Of a DNA stretch of 64,000 bases, positions 54,120 to 62,491 are shown in pieces. Numbering within the stretch: the first letter of the stretch is position 1; every line of letters begins with the position of its first letter. The position numbers and the translations under genes were made by a program. Origin of the DNA: Clostridia bacterium (lineage in GTDB: Bacteria; Bacillota; Clostridia; UMGS1810); assembly GCA_017481205.1 (NCBI GenBank), contig JAFUPN010000009.1:28400-92399 (forward strand), given 5' to 3'. The notes below the pieces were generated by a model. It saw nothing but the letters and a program-made list of their open reading frames with translations. It was not told the origin of the DNA and did not search any database.

Positions 54120-54938
54120 TTATCTGACAGTACTCTTTTCAATAATCTCATATACTTTCTCAGACCACTCCCAAATATCTTTGCAATCATTCTCAATGTA
54201 GATAATCTTATCCTCTAAATCATCAGGTATATATTTTTCAAGTTTATCTTTTTTCTTAATAGGAATCACAATTTTATAAACCCAATGGCTAAGGATTATC
54301 TCGTCCTTGACTTTCATAGGTAACACACCATCACATATTGTATTTGGATGTTTTACTAATTGGTCATATTTAAAATAGAATCTCACGCCGGGATCAAAAC
54401 GAACACTTAAATCTTCTTTATCCGGAAAACGATGCAATTTACGCTCCATAACCAATCTATCCCCTGCTTGACAATTTCCCCATGCAAACATGATATATTC
54501 AAAATAGTCAGCAGGGTCATTTGCCGCATTACGCTTCTCACTCATCAATTCTTCTACCGGCACTTTTCTGGCATTTAATGCAGATAACAACTTCCCACAC
54601 TTAAAAATTTTTATAGCATTATCAACAGAAGTTGTGTGACATACATAATCTGTAGCACAACCCTTTATATGCGGACATGCTGTACATTCTGTCAATAATT
54701 TCGGGCGTGATGCTTTTAAATACACCTCACGGTTCATTATTTTTTCATTAATCAGATTCAGTAAGTTATTATCTTCACATTCGATTGCACATTTTCTACC
54801 ATATTTATTTTCGTATTCTATAAATTCAATAATAGTTCTAATCTCCCAATCGGATATTTGCGGATAATTGGAAAGCTTCTTATAAAAAACTCCGTCCCAC
54901 ACTTCTGAAAATTCAAAATTACCGACTTTTATTAACAC
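54120..54938 (-). CDS. AT-rich gene of unknown function; cysteine motif and possible ART-like segment
   Basis: A 272-residue cytoplasmic protein. Four cysteines in C85-x2-C88-x5-C94-x5-C100 suggest a metal or cluster site. Right after, residues 101-120 (HTTSVDNAIKIFKCGKLLSA) resemble the His-x-Thr ... Leu-Leu-Ser start of some ADP-ribosyltransferase-like folds, but this is only a visual likeness. Later blocks: AANDPADYFEYIMFAWGNCQAGDRLV and DCKDIWEWSEKVY. Related proteins exist in Clostridia under misleading names; I do not know a function. It is clearly more AT-rich than its neighbours, which hints at transfer. Alone between array F and the ribosomal operon. Confidence 0.7.
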   Translation of the reverse strand: MLIKVGNFEFSEVWDGVFYKKLSNYPQISDWEIRTIIEFIEYENKYGRKCAIECEDNNLLNLINEKIMNREVYLKASRPKLLTECTACPHIKGCATDYVCHTTSVDNAIKIFKCGKLLSALNARKVPVEELMSEKRNAANDPADYFEYIMFAWGNCQAGDRLVMERKLHRFPDKEDLSVRFDPGVRFYFKYDQLVKHPNTICDGVLPMKVKDEIILSHWVYKIVIPIKKKDKLEKYIPDDLEDKIIYIENDCKDIWEWSEKVYEIIEKSTVR

Positions 54939-55234
54939 ATTCTCATCTCCAGATTTAACTTTTCAGTCGTGTATATAGTTTTAAACTCATTATAGCATAG
55001 AAAAAAACAAATGTGAATACCAAATTCTCAAAAATAATAAGTATATGCAAATGTTTTACGGAACAAATTTTTATCAAAAAACAGCGTCTGCAAGAAAGTT
55101 GATTTGGTGATGTAAAAAACAGCTCAGAACGAGCAAAATGAAGCAAAGCAAGACACATCCGCGCTTTATACTGCCCCAAGGCGTACAAAAACATGCCGAG
55201 AGGTAAAGTTTGTTCGTAGTCAAATGGAGACTTT
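54939..55234. other. Gap without recognisable gene
   Basis: AT-rich at first, then GC-richer from ~55090. Open frames here have no RBS and no family resemblance. The stretch ends at the terminator of the ribosomal-protein operon. Confidence 0.5.
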
Positions 55235-55278
55235 AAAAGCAAAGAAAACCGCAAATTATCGCGGTTTTCTTTGCTTTT
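55235..55278. terminator. Terminator of rplJL
   Basis: Perfect 18-base stem AAAAGCAAAGAAAACCGC / GCGGTTTTCTTTGCTTTT with an eight-base loop, ~90 bases beyond the rplL stop on the minus strand. T-rich on both sides, so it may act both ways. Confidence 0.88.
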
Positions 55279-55365
55279 TGGTATTTTTTACGGTCGGGAT
55301 GTTAATGCCTGATTATTAACCATATGGGCATTTTTTACATCGCCATTTTTGCACAAGAACTAAAA

Positions 55366-55737
55366 TTACTTAAGTTCAACTGTTGCGCCAGCTTCTTCAA
55401 GAGCAGCCTTGAGCTTTTCAGCTTCTTCCTTAGGCATAGCTTCTTTAACAGTAGCAGGAGCACCGTCAACGAGGTCCTTAGCTTCCTTAAGACCAAGACC
55501 GGTAGCTTCTCTAACAGCCTTAACAACCTTAAGCTTACCAGCACCTGCATCCTTGAGGACAACGTCAAATTCGGTCTTCTCAGCAGCAGCTTCGCCACCT
55601 GCAACAGCAGCACCCATAACAGCTACGGGAGCAGCAGCGCTAACACCGAATTCTTCTTCCATCAATTTAACAAGCTCAGCAACTTCCAAAAGTTTAAGTT
55701 CTTTAATTTCGGACAGGATTGTCTCTACGTTACTCAT
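55366..55737 (-). CDS. rplL: Ribosomal protein L7/L12
   Basis: A 123-residue stalk protein that recruits translation GTPases. N-terminal dimerisation helices, an Ala/Gly-rich hinge (~37-52), and the C-terminal domain with [12 protein letters not shown] and [13 protein letters not shown]. Complete; 42 bases after rplJ. rpoB does not follow; a terminator does. Confidence 0.98.
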   Translation of the reverse strand: MSNVETILSEIKELKLLEVAELVKLMEEEFGVSAAAPVAVMGAAVAGGEAAAEKTEFDVVLKDAGAGKLKVVKAVREATGLGLKEAKDLVDGAPATVKEAMPKEEAEKLKAALEEAGATVELK

Positions 55738-55779
55738 TATAATTTACCTCCTTAGGTTTAATATCAATTTAAAATTTAA

Positions 55780-56430
55780 TTATTCTGCTTCGGGAGCAGT
55801 TTCTTCTGCAGGAGCAGCTTCCTCAGCGGGAGCTTCTTCTGCTACAGGAGCTTCTGCGGGAGCAGCAGCTTCCTCTACAACCTCAGCTGCGGGAGCAGCC
55901 TCTTCAGCAGGAGCCTCTTTCTGAATGTCAGCAGGCTCTACGCCATTGTCTATCAAAGCCTGCAGTGTTCTTGCCAGAGCAGAGATAGGGCTGTTCAAGC
56001 TGCCCATAATCTTTGCGATAAGAACATCCTTTGAGGGAGTGTTGGCCAATGTCTTGATTTCATCAAGAGAAATAACCTTTCCATCAAGGAAACCTGCTTT
56101 GATTGTAAGATTTTCGTTGTTCTTTGCAAAATCAGAAATGATTTTTGCAGGAGCAACAGGATCATCTGCACTGATTGCCAGAGAAGTAGGTCCGTTGAGC
56201 TGCTCGTCCATCTCGTCGTAACCAACCTCTTTAATAGCAAATCTTGTGAGTGTATTCTTAACTACCTTATACTCAACACCAGCTTCACGAAGCTGAGCAC
56301 GGAGCTTTGTATCTTCTTCAACAGTAAGACCTCTGTAATCAACGAGTACACCGGCCTGAGCAGCCTTAAGCTTTTCAATAAGCTCAGCAACAACTGCTTT
56401 TTTCTGTTCCAATACACTTGCGTTTGGCAT
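55780..56430 (-). CDS. rplJ: Ribosomal protein L10 with long acidic tail
   Basis: A 216-residue protein anchoring L7/L12 to the ribosome. The L10 core spans ~1-165 (VDYRGLTVEEDTKLR, YKVVKNTLTRFA). Residues ~175-216 are an Ala/Glu/Pro repeat tail (EEAAPA-like units) not found in typical ~165-175-residue L10. ATG at 56430 chosen over an in-frame start further upstream because GGAGGTG lies directly before it. Controlled by the L10 leader and promoter upstream. Confidence 0.96.
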   Translation of the reverse strand: MPNASVLEQKKAVVAELIEKLKAAQAGVLVDYRGLTVEEDTKLRAQLREAGVEYKVVKNTLTRFAIKEVGYDEMDEQLNGPTSLAISADDPVAPAKIISDFAKNNENLTIKAGFLDGKVISLDEIKTLANTPSKDVLIAKIMGSLNSPISALARTLQALIDNGVEPADIQKEAPAEEAAPAAEVVEEAAAPAEAPVAEEAPAEEAAPAEETAPEAE

Positions 56431-56464
56431 TATATATTCACCTCCATAAATTTTTAAAGAAACT

Positions 56465-56575
56465 AAATAAGGGTTTCCCACCCCAAGACGTGAGAAACCC
56501 TATAATAATAAACAAATTTATATTATAACAATTCCTCGGCAGGATTTACTTGGATACCTGCTGTCTCAGGACACC
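56465..56575 (-). ncRNA. L10 ribosomal-protein leader
   Basis: On the minus strand, CTGAGACAGCAGGT, then CCTGCCGAGGAAT, match the conserved pairing and loop parts of the bacterial L10 leader, the RNA to which the L10-L7/L12 complex binds to limit its own synthesis. It ends in a hairpin GGGTTTC ... GAAACCC (56471-56500) with T-rich tail, which can act as an attenuator. It lies directly upstream of rplJ. Confidence 0.85.
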
Positions 56576-56580
56576 ATGAT

Positions 56581-56609
56581 ATTATATCACAGTTATATTA
56601 ATTTGTCAA
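56581..56609 (-). promoter_or_regulatory. rplJL promoter
   Basis: Minus strand: -35 TTGACA (56604-56609), -10 TATAAT (56581-56586), spacer 17. It begins 11 bases beyond the rplA stop, giving rplJL their own transcript with the L10 leader at its 5' end. Confidence 0.9.
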
Positions 56610-56619
56610 TACCCAAATT

Positions 56620-57315
56620 TTAGTCGGTAAGCTTCTGAGCATTAATCTTAACACCGGGGCCCATTGTTGATGTAACAACAACACTCTTAAGATACTGACC
56701 CTTTGCTGCTGCAGGCTTAGCCTTGATAACAGCAGACATAAGTGTTGAGAAGTTTTCATTAAGCTTATCTATACCGAATGAAACCTTACCGATAGGACAG
56801 TGAATAATGTTGGTCTTATCGAGACGGTATTCAATTTTACCGGCTTTGATATCTTTAACAGCTTTAGCAACGTCGGGTGTAACGGTACCTGCCTTGGGGT
56901 TAGGCATAAGACCCTTAGGACCAAGCACACGACCGATTCTACCAACAACACCCATCATGTCGGGAGTTGCAACAACAACGTCAAATTCAAACCAGTTTTC
57001 ATTCTTAATCTTATCAACCAGTTCTTCGCCGCCTGCGTAATCTGCGCCGTTTTCCAATGCGATATTTACATTGTCACCCTTTGCAAATACGAGAACTCTG
57101 ACTTTTTTACCAGTACCGTTAGGAAGTACAACAGCACCTCTTACCTGCTGATCTGCATGTCTTGAGTCAACACCGAGTCTGATGTGTGCTTCAACGGTTT
57201 CGTCAAATTTAGCTTTTGAAGCCTTGATTACTACATCAAATGCTTCTGTAGGATCGTACAGTCTTGTCTTTTCAACAAGCTTTGCACTTTCCTGATACTT
57301 CTTACCTCTAAACAT
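56620..57315 (-). CDS. rplA: Ribosomal protein L1
   Basis: A 231-residue protein of the L1 stalk, near the tRNA exit site, and a translational repressor of its own operon in many bacteria. Motifs: [33 protein letters not shown]. Complete. Follows rplK by 57 bases, with a small GGGG-ctataa-CCCC hairpin in between. Confidence 0.98.
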   Translation of the reverse strand: MFRGKKYQESAKLVEKTRLYDPTEAFDVVIKASKAKFDETVEAHIRLGVDSRHADQQVRGAVVLPNGTGKKVRVLVFAKGDNVNIALENGADYAGGEELVDKIKNENWFEFDVVVATPDMMGVVGRIGRVLGPKGLMPNPKAGTVTPDVAKAVKDIKAGKIEYRLDKTNIIHCPIGKVSFGIDKLNENFSTLMSAVIKAKPAAAKGQYLKSVVVTSTMGPGVKINAQKLTD

Positions 57316-57372
57316 CTCGTTTCCTCCTTCTGTGGTTAATCGGGGCTATAACCCCTCCCACTAACTAAAGCA

Positions 57373-57798
57373 TTAGTCCTCTACTACGATTCCCATGCTT
57401 CTTGCAGTACCTGCGATCATGCTCATAGCAGATTCGATACTTGCTGCATTCAAGTCAGGCATCTTCTGCTCAGCAATCTGTCTTACAGCATCCTTGCTGA
57501 TTGTAGCTACCTTTGTTTTGTTGGGCACACCTGAACCACTCTGAATCTTGCATGCTTTCTTAAGCAGAACGGCTGCCGGGGGAGTCTTTGTGATAAAGCT
57601 GAAGGATCTGTCCTGATATACTGTGATTACTACAGGGATAACCAGACCTGCATCCTTTGAAGTCTTTTCATTGAACTCCTTACAGAACTGCATGATATTA
57701 ACACCATGCTGACCCAAAGCAGGACCAACCGGGGGAGCCGGATTAGCTTTGCCTGCTTCGATCTGAAGCTTAATAAAACCTGTTACTTTCTGTGCCAT
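57373..57798 (-). CDS. rplK: Ribosomal protein L11
   Basis: A 141-residue protein of the GTPase-associated centre. N-terminal [21 protein letters not shown] and the RNA-binding C-terminal half ending [10 protein letters not shown] are standard. RBS AAGGAGGTG. Located after nusG. Confidence 0.98.
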   Translation of the reverse strand: MAQKVTGFIKLQIEAGKANPAPPVGPALGQHGVNIMQFCKEFNEKTSKDAGLVIPVVITVYQDRSFSFITKTPPAAVLLKKACKIQSGSGVPNKTKVATISKDAVRQIAEQKMPDLNAASIESAMSMIAGTARSMGIVVED

Positions 57799-57904
57799 TT
57801 AAGAACACCTCCTTAAAACAATGTGGTAAGCGGAAGCCATAAAGCATCCTCCCACTCTCTATATAACCTGCCTGTCCCGAAAGGGGAAACAGAATATATA
57901 TAAC

Positions 57905-58438
57905 CTACACGGACTCAACGTGGTTGATGTCCAGCTCAAGCACCGTCTTTCTGCCAAACATAACGATGCCTACATTAACCTTACGGCTAGTTTTGTCTAT
58001 GCTTTCAACGATACCGATTTTATCAACGAAAGCACCGGATACAATTCTGACATTGTCTCCAACCTCATAATCGGCAACAATCTCTCTTACATCCACACCC
58101 AGAGCCTCAACTTCCTCATCGGAAAGCGGCACAGGCTTGGAGCCAGGACCTACAAAGCCGGTAACACCGGTGGTATTTCTTATAACATACCAGGTGTCAT
58201 CTGTCATTACCATTTTGATAAGTACATATCCGGGAAATATCTTGCGGGTAACGGTTTTCTTTGTATCTCCCTTGGTCTCAACAACATCCTCGGTCGGAAC
58301 CTTGATATCTATTATATAATCGTGAAAATTTCTGTTATCAACGATTTTCTCAAGATTTGTCTTAACCTTATTCTCATATCCGGAATAAGTATGAACCACA
58401 TACCATTTGGCATTTTTACTTATGCTGTCTGCGCCCAT
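57905..58438 (-). CDS. nusG: Transcription antitermination factor NusG
   Basis: A 177-residue protein with the NGN domain (~8-110, WYVVHTYSGYENKV, FPGYVLIKM) and a KOW domain (~122-177, VGDNVRIVSGAF). It links RNA polymerase to Rho or the ribosome. The ATG at 58438 is preferred over an upstream codon because AAGGAGG lies before it. Confidence 0.97.
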   Translation of the reverse strand: MGADSISKNAKWYVVHTYSGYENKVKTNLEKIVDNRNFHDYIIDIKVPTEDVVETKGDTKKTVTRKIFPGYVLIKMVMTDDTWYVIRNTTGVTGFVGPGSKPVPLSDEEVEALGVDVREIVADYEVGDNVRIVSGAFVDKIGIVESIDKTSRKVNVGIVMFGRKTVLELDINHVESV

Positions 58439-58526
58439 ATTTCCGGCCTCCTTATTATTAGTAAATATCCGCACTCAAAAGCCGGTGGGCTCATAACCAC
58501 ATCACGGCACACGGAATATTCAATGC

Positions 58527-58736
58527 TTAGTTAGCAAAAAACTTAAACAAGCCAAACTGGAACAGCAAATCGAGTACCCAGATAAATACACCTATAATCA
58601 GCACCACAGCCATAACTATAAGAGTATTGTTTACAACCTGTTTTCTTGAAGGCCAAGCAACCTTTTTCATTTCAGATTTTACTTCTTTAAAAAACTTAAC
58701 AATTTTATTTCCCGATTTTTTCTGAGCTTCTGCCAC
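58527..58736 (-). CDS. secE: Protein translocase subunit SecE
   Basis: A 69-residue single-span membrane protein of the SecYEG channel. FFKEVKSEMKKVAWPSRKQV is the conserved amphipathic part; one helix follows. Between rpmG and nusG, the classic order. Confidence 0.97.
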   Translation of the reverse strand: MAEAQKKSGNKIVKFFKEVKSEMKKVAWPSRKQVVNNTLIVMAVVLIIGVFIWVLDLLFQFGLFKFFAN

Positions 58737-58770
58737 AATAAGTCACCTCACTTGGTAAGAAATTAAAAAA

Positions 58771-58920
58771 TTATTTTGTTTCTTTGTGTAAAGTATGCTC
58801 CCTGCAGAAACGACAGTACTTCTTCATTTCAATTCTATCAGGATCATTTTTCTTGTTTTTCATAGTATTGTAATTTCTCTGCTTACAATTACTACAAGCC
58901 AATGTGATTTTTACTCTCAT
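58771..58920 (-). CDS. rpmG: Ribosomal protein L33
   Basis: A 49-residue zinc-type L33: [17 protein letters not shown] ... [14 protein letters not shown], with two CxxC pairs (CSNC and CRFC) that bind zinc. RBS GGAGG lies just ahead of the ATG. First gene of the rpmG-secE-nusG-rplK-rplA operon. Confidence 0.97.
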   Translation of the reverse strand: MRVKITLACSNCKQRNYNTMKNKKNDPDRIEMKKYCRFCREHTLHKETK

Positions 58921-59023
58921 GGTTTGCACCTCCTTAGATTATCCGTGCGTTTTTTAAAAATTCTTTCTTTCCGTCCGTCAAAAAATGCGCACAAAAAAAA
59001 AGACCTTTTCATCAGCATAAAAA

Positions 59024-59052
59024 ATTGTACCACAAGTTATACTAAATGTCAA
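59024..59052 (-). promoter_or_regulatory. Promoter of the rpmG-secE-nusG-rplKA operon
   Basis: Minus strand: -35 TTGACA (59047-59052), -10 TACAAT (59024-59029), spacer 17. Leader of about 100 bases to the rpmG ATG. Confidence 0.88.
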
Positions 59053-59090
59053 GAGGTATTTTTAAAATTTATATATAAGGATGTGATTTT

Positions 59091-59267
59091 TTGAACAATC
59101 CCGGAAACAGCATGGTTCACTACCGCATAAAAAGCACTGCAAAATCACAAAAAGAATGTCCCTCTGACATAACCGTACCGCTCATCTGTACCGCAGCTAT
59201 GGTCTTTTCCGTTATATCTGCCGCTGCATCTGTCGCCATATGCAAAAAAATCAGACGCAGAAGATAG
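59091..59267 (+). CDS. Small single-span membrane protein
   Basis: A 58-residue frame starting TTG, with AAGGATGTGA six bases ahead. One hydrophobic segment (VPLICTAAMVFSVISAAASV) at residues ~29-48 and a basic end KKIRRRR give an N-out/C-in topology. No family recognised. It diverges from the rpmG promoter, whose -35 lies 39 bases before it. Its stop is followed by a weak hairpin. The RBS spacing and topology support a real gene, but only moderately. Confidence 0.5.
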   Translation: MNNPGNSMVHYRIKSTAKSQKECPSDITVPLICTAAMVFSVISAAASVAICKKIRRRR

Positions 59268-59325
59268 CCGAAGCAATCAACACTAAAGATGCCTCAAAGG
59301 TTGAATTTTCGGCAACTTTCGGCTA
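59265..59325 (+). terminator. Possible hairpin after the small membrane gene
   Basis: TAGCCGAA (59265-59272) and TTCGGCTA (59318-59325) can pair across a large loop; arms are the same as those of the hairpin at 23774-23834. Confidence 0.35.
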
Positions 59326-59490
59326 GCTTTATTATACTGTATAAAGATAAAAATGTCAAGCAAAACAAGTACCCGATAAGCAAACAAAAATCCTAAAAAA
59401 AGCAACACAAAAAATCTGCCGCTGTTATAGAATTAGCATAGTCAGTCAAGCTGTTTCGACTAACATTATATATAAAGGCAGGTAGACATT

Positions 59491-61878
59491 ATGAACAAGC
59501 TTTATCTCATAGGAAATTCCCACATTGACCCTGTATGGCTGTGGCGCTGGCAGGAGGGCTTTGCAGAAATCCTTGCAACCTTCCGCAGCGCTCTTGACCG
59601 TATGAAAGAATTTGATTACCTTGTATATACAAGCGCGTGCGCCGCATATTACCAATGGGTTGAGCAGGCAGACCCGAAGATGTTTGAAGAAATACGAATG
59701 AGAGTAAAAGAGGGCAGATGGAATATCGCCGGAGGCTGGTTTATACAACCGGATTGCAATATTCCAAGCGGCGAAAGCTTTGCCCGCCAGGGACTTATAT
59801 CACAGAGATATTTTAAGGAAAAATTCGGTATTACGGCTAAAACCGCATACAATGTAGACTCCTTCGGTCACAATGCCTCACTGCCTCAGATTTTCAAAAA
59901 AAGCGGCATGGATAACTATGTGTTTATGCGTCCCGGACCTCACGAAAATGCAACGCTTGACGATATATTTATATGGGAAAGCGCAGACGGAAGCAAGGTA
60001 AACACCTACCGCATACCCGACAGATACTGCATTACCGAAGACTTTATGCATCTGTTTGATATGATAAAGGAGCGCTCGGACAAAACCGGACGCAATATGA
60101 TGGCTTTTTACGGTGTGGGCAACCATGGCGGCGGTCCCACAATAAGACTTCTTGCAAAAATGAAGGATTACCCGGCGCTTAAAGATGCACAGTATGCTTC
60201 TGTTGACGATTTTTTTGCCGAAACCTCCTTTGAAAATGCCATCACAGTAAAGGGCGAGCTCCAGCATCATGCGGTAGGCTGCTACAGTGCCTGCTCCTTT
60301 GTGAAAAAAAGCAACCGCAGATGTGAAATCAGCCTCATTGCCGCAGAAAAAATGTGTGTTATGGCAAACAAGCTTACCGGCAGAGAATATCCGGCGGATG
60401 AGCTGAAAAAAGCATGGAAAAACGTGCTGTTCAACCATTTTCACGATATACTGGCAGGCTGTTCAATCGAAGAGGCATACACAGATGCATCATATTCCTA
60501 CGGCGAAACAATGGCTATCGCCGAAAAAGCCATAAACCTTGCAGCTACCTCCATAGCCCGGAATATAGATACCCTCCGCGGAAAAGAAATGCCTTCATAC
60601 AAAATCCAGGCATGCGGAGGCTGGAGGCTCTGGGAAACAGATACTCTCGGAACACCCGTTGTTATATTCAATACTCTATGTCACGAGGTAAACACACTTA
60701 TTGAAATAACCACTCCCGCAGATAAGGCGACCGACAAGGACGGCAGGGAAATTCCCGTTCAGAAGATAAGAGCAAGCCATACCAACGGAGACGACTATCT
60801 GTACGGCACATTCATGGCAAAAATACCACCGTACGGCTACAGTGTGTACCGGATATTCCCTCATGAGCAAGGCTCTGTATATACAAGCACACTGAATATA
60901 ACTGAAAACAGTCTTGAAAACAGTAAAATAAAAGTAATATTCAACCGGGAAACAGGAGAAATTGAAAGCATATATGATAAAAGCAAGAAGGAATACATAA
61001 TAAATTCTCCCTGCAGAACAATTCTTGTAGACGAAACAGAATGTGACACATGGGCTCATGACCGGGAAAGACTGGGCGAAGAGACAGCAGTATTCGGAAA
61101 TCCTGTCTTTGAGATAGTTGACAAAGGTCCTGTTAAAGCCACACTCAGAGTTACAACAAGCTGCAGCAACTCGGCAATCACCCGTGAATACAGCATCGCA
61201 GACGAAAGCGACACAGTAACCGTCAGGGTCAAAGCAGATTTTCACGAAAAACACAAAGCACTGAAAATAGAATTTCCCGTTACAGGAAAGGAAATCACAG
61301 CGGCTATCCCCTACGGAACAGTAAAAAGACCTGTGGGTACGGGCGAAGAGCCATGCCAGGAATATATAGCCTGTGCAAGCTTAGGCATAGCAAACAACTG
61401 CTTATACGGCTATGACTCCACAGAAAGCACTGTGCGCCTCACCGCACTCAGAGGCTCCATATATGCCGACCATTTCGGACAAAAGCATAGAGATACATCA
61501 GCCAGATATATGGAACAGGGAAAGAGCGAATTTACATATACAATATTCCCCTACACCACAGCAGCCGATGCTGCAAAAAGAGCAGCTGAGCTCAACACTG
61601 CGCCGATTGTATACACAGACAGCTTCCACACCGGAAGGCTGAGCGAAGAAGCAAGCTGCTTTGAATCAGCTTCCGAAAGCACAATCGTCACTGCAATCAA
61701 GCAATCGGAGGACGGCAAAGGAACAATTATAAGACTCTGTGAATATGAGGGAAATAACGAAGCAATCAGCGCAAGGCTGTTTGATGCGAAGATAAATACA
61801 GAAATATCCCACAATGAAATAAAGACCCTGAAAATTCAGGGACAGGATATTAAAGAGGTTAATCTTATTGAATATTAA
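59491..61878 (+). CDS. Alpha-mannosidase, GH38
   Basis: A 795-residue cytoplasmic zinc enzyme. N-terminal catalytic domain: zinc ligands His11 and Asp13 in NSHIDPVWLW, and nucleophile Asp123 in YNVDSFGHNASLPQI; NHFHDILAGCSIEEAY is a further family block. A three-helix bundle and large beta-sandwich C-terminal region follow (~330-795). GH38 enzymes release alpha-mannose, for instance from N-glycan pieces or mannoglycerate. It stands alone, with a terminator downstream. It may help degrade host or yeast glycans. Confidence 0.93.
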   Translation: MNKLYLIGNSHIDPVWLWRWQEGFAEILATFRSALDRMKEFDYLVYTSACAAYYQWVEQADPKMFEEIRMRVKEGRWNIAGGWFIQPDCNIPSGESFARQGLISQRYFKEKFGITAKTAYNVDSFGHNASLPQIFKKSGMDNYVFMRPGPHENATLDDIFIWESADGSKVNTYRIPDRYCITEDFMHLFDMIKERSDKTGRNMMAFYGVGNHGGGPTIRLLAKMKDYPALKDAQYASVDDFFAETSFENAITVKGELQHHAVGCYSACSFVKKSNRRCEISLIAAEKMCVMANKLTGREYPADELKKAWKNVLFNHFHDILAGCSIEEAYTDASYSYGETMAIAEKAINLAATSIARNIDTLRGKEMPSYKIQACGGWRLWETDTLGTPVVIFNTLCHEVNTLIEITTPADKATDKDGREIPVQKIRASHTNGDDYLYGTFMAKIPPYGYSVYRIFPHEQGSVYTSTLNITENSLENSKIKVIFNRETGEIESIYDKSKKEYIINSPCRTILVDETECDTWAHDRERLGEETAVFGNPVFEIVDKGPVKATLRVTTSCSNSAITREYSIADESDTVTVRVKADFHEKHKALKIEFPVTGKEITAAIPYGTVKRPVGTGEEPCQEYIACASLGIANNCLYGYDSTESTVRLTALRGSIYADHFGQKHRDTSARYMEQGKSEFTYTIFPYTTAADAAKRAAELNTAPIVYTDSFHTGRLSEEASCFESASESTIVTAIKQSEDGKGTIIRLCEYEGNNEAISARLFDAKINTEISHNEIKTLKIQGQDIKEVNLIEY

Positions 61879-61910
61879 TTTATAATCGAATCAATTTATA
61901 AACAAAAATC

Positions 61911-61946
61911 AAAACCGATGCAGAGGGCAGCTTCTGCATCGGTTTT
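61911..61946 (+). terminator. Terminator of the GH38 gene
   Basis: Perfect 14-base stem AAAACCGATGCAGA / TCTGCATCGGTTTT with an eight-base loop. Confidence 0.9.
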
Positions 61947-62030
61947 GTCTATAGCCTTAGCAAAATGAAATAGCATATGCAGGCATGGAAGGCAGACTGT
62001 ATAAATTTGAAGAATTTCATTTTTTATAAG

Positions 62031-62054
62031 GGATATAAGGTTTAGATGCCAATC
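62031..62054 (+). repeat. Dispersed motif, copy 1
   Basis: GGATATAAGGTTTAGATGCC, then AATC. It directly precedes array B. Related copies at 63335 and 63774. Confidence 0.6.
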
Positions 62055-62250
62055 AATTTAAATAAATTGACAACTTCGTTGTCATGAATTGGATTTCATC
62101 CATGAATTGTTGCTTCGCAACATGAATTGAATTGCCTTTAAATGCACCGAAGGTGCAATTCATGAGCCGAAAGGCTCAATTCATGAAATCCCTGATTTCA
62201 ATTCACGCCGCAGGCAATTCATTGCGGTCGCAGACCGCATATGATTTTGT
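62054..62250. repeat. Mini-hairpin array B (ATGAATT / AATTCAT linkers)
   Basis: The clearest array. Left: CAATTTA-aa-TAAATTG, GACAAC-ttc-GTTGTC, GGAT-ttc-ATCC and GTTGC-ttc-GCAAC, joined by ATGAATT. Centre: a short unpaired stretch. Right: GCACC-gaa-GGTGC, GAGCC-gaa-GGCTC (with one extra A), GAAATC-cct-GATTTC, GCC-gca-GGC and GCGGTC-gca-GACCGC, joined by AATTCAT. The loops on the left are TTC (GAA on the minus strand) and on the right mostly GAA or GCA, so linker and loop strand both flip at the centre. Confidence 0.9.
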
Positions 62251-62272
62251 CAAGTTGGGGACAAAAAATTTG

Positions 62273-62462
62273 TCGATATGCAATCTCCGATTGCTCGATA
62301 TTTTTACTATCGTAAAATCGATATGTTTTCGCTACGCTCAAACTCGATATGATATAAATTCTCGTTGCGTTAGCAACATATCGAGCCGTCAGGCATATCG
62401 AGTGCGAAGCACATATCGAGAATTCGTAAGAATTCATATCGATGCATTGCTATTGCAATGCT
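62273..62462. repeat. Mini-hairpin array C (TCGATAT / ATATCGA linkers)
   Basis: Left: GCAATC-tcc-GATTGC and TTTTAC-tatc-GTAAAA joined by TCGATAT. Right: GTTGC-gtta-GCAAC, GCC-gtca-GGC, GTGC-gaa-GCAC, GAATTC-gtaa-GAATTC and a final CATTGC/GCAATG unit joined by ATATCGA. The linker again flips to its reverse complement near the middle. It lies ~22 bases from array B. Confidence 0.88.
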
Positions 62463-62491
62463 ATTGATCCCCAGCAATTTATATACTCAAT

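Noticed and set aside
54955..55254. A 99-codon open frame on the minus strand
   Set aside because: No RBS, runs through the terminator stem, no family likeness.
62054..62462. A CRISPR array
   Set aside because: The constant parts are only 7 nt and the variable parts are self-complementary hairpins; no cas genes are present.
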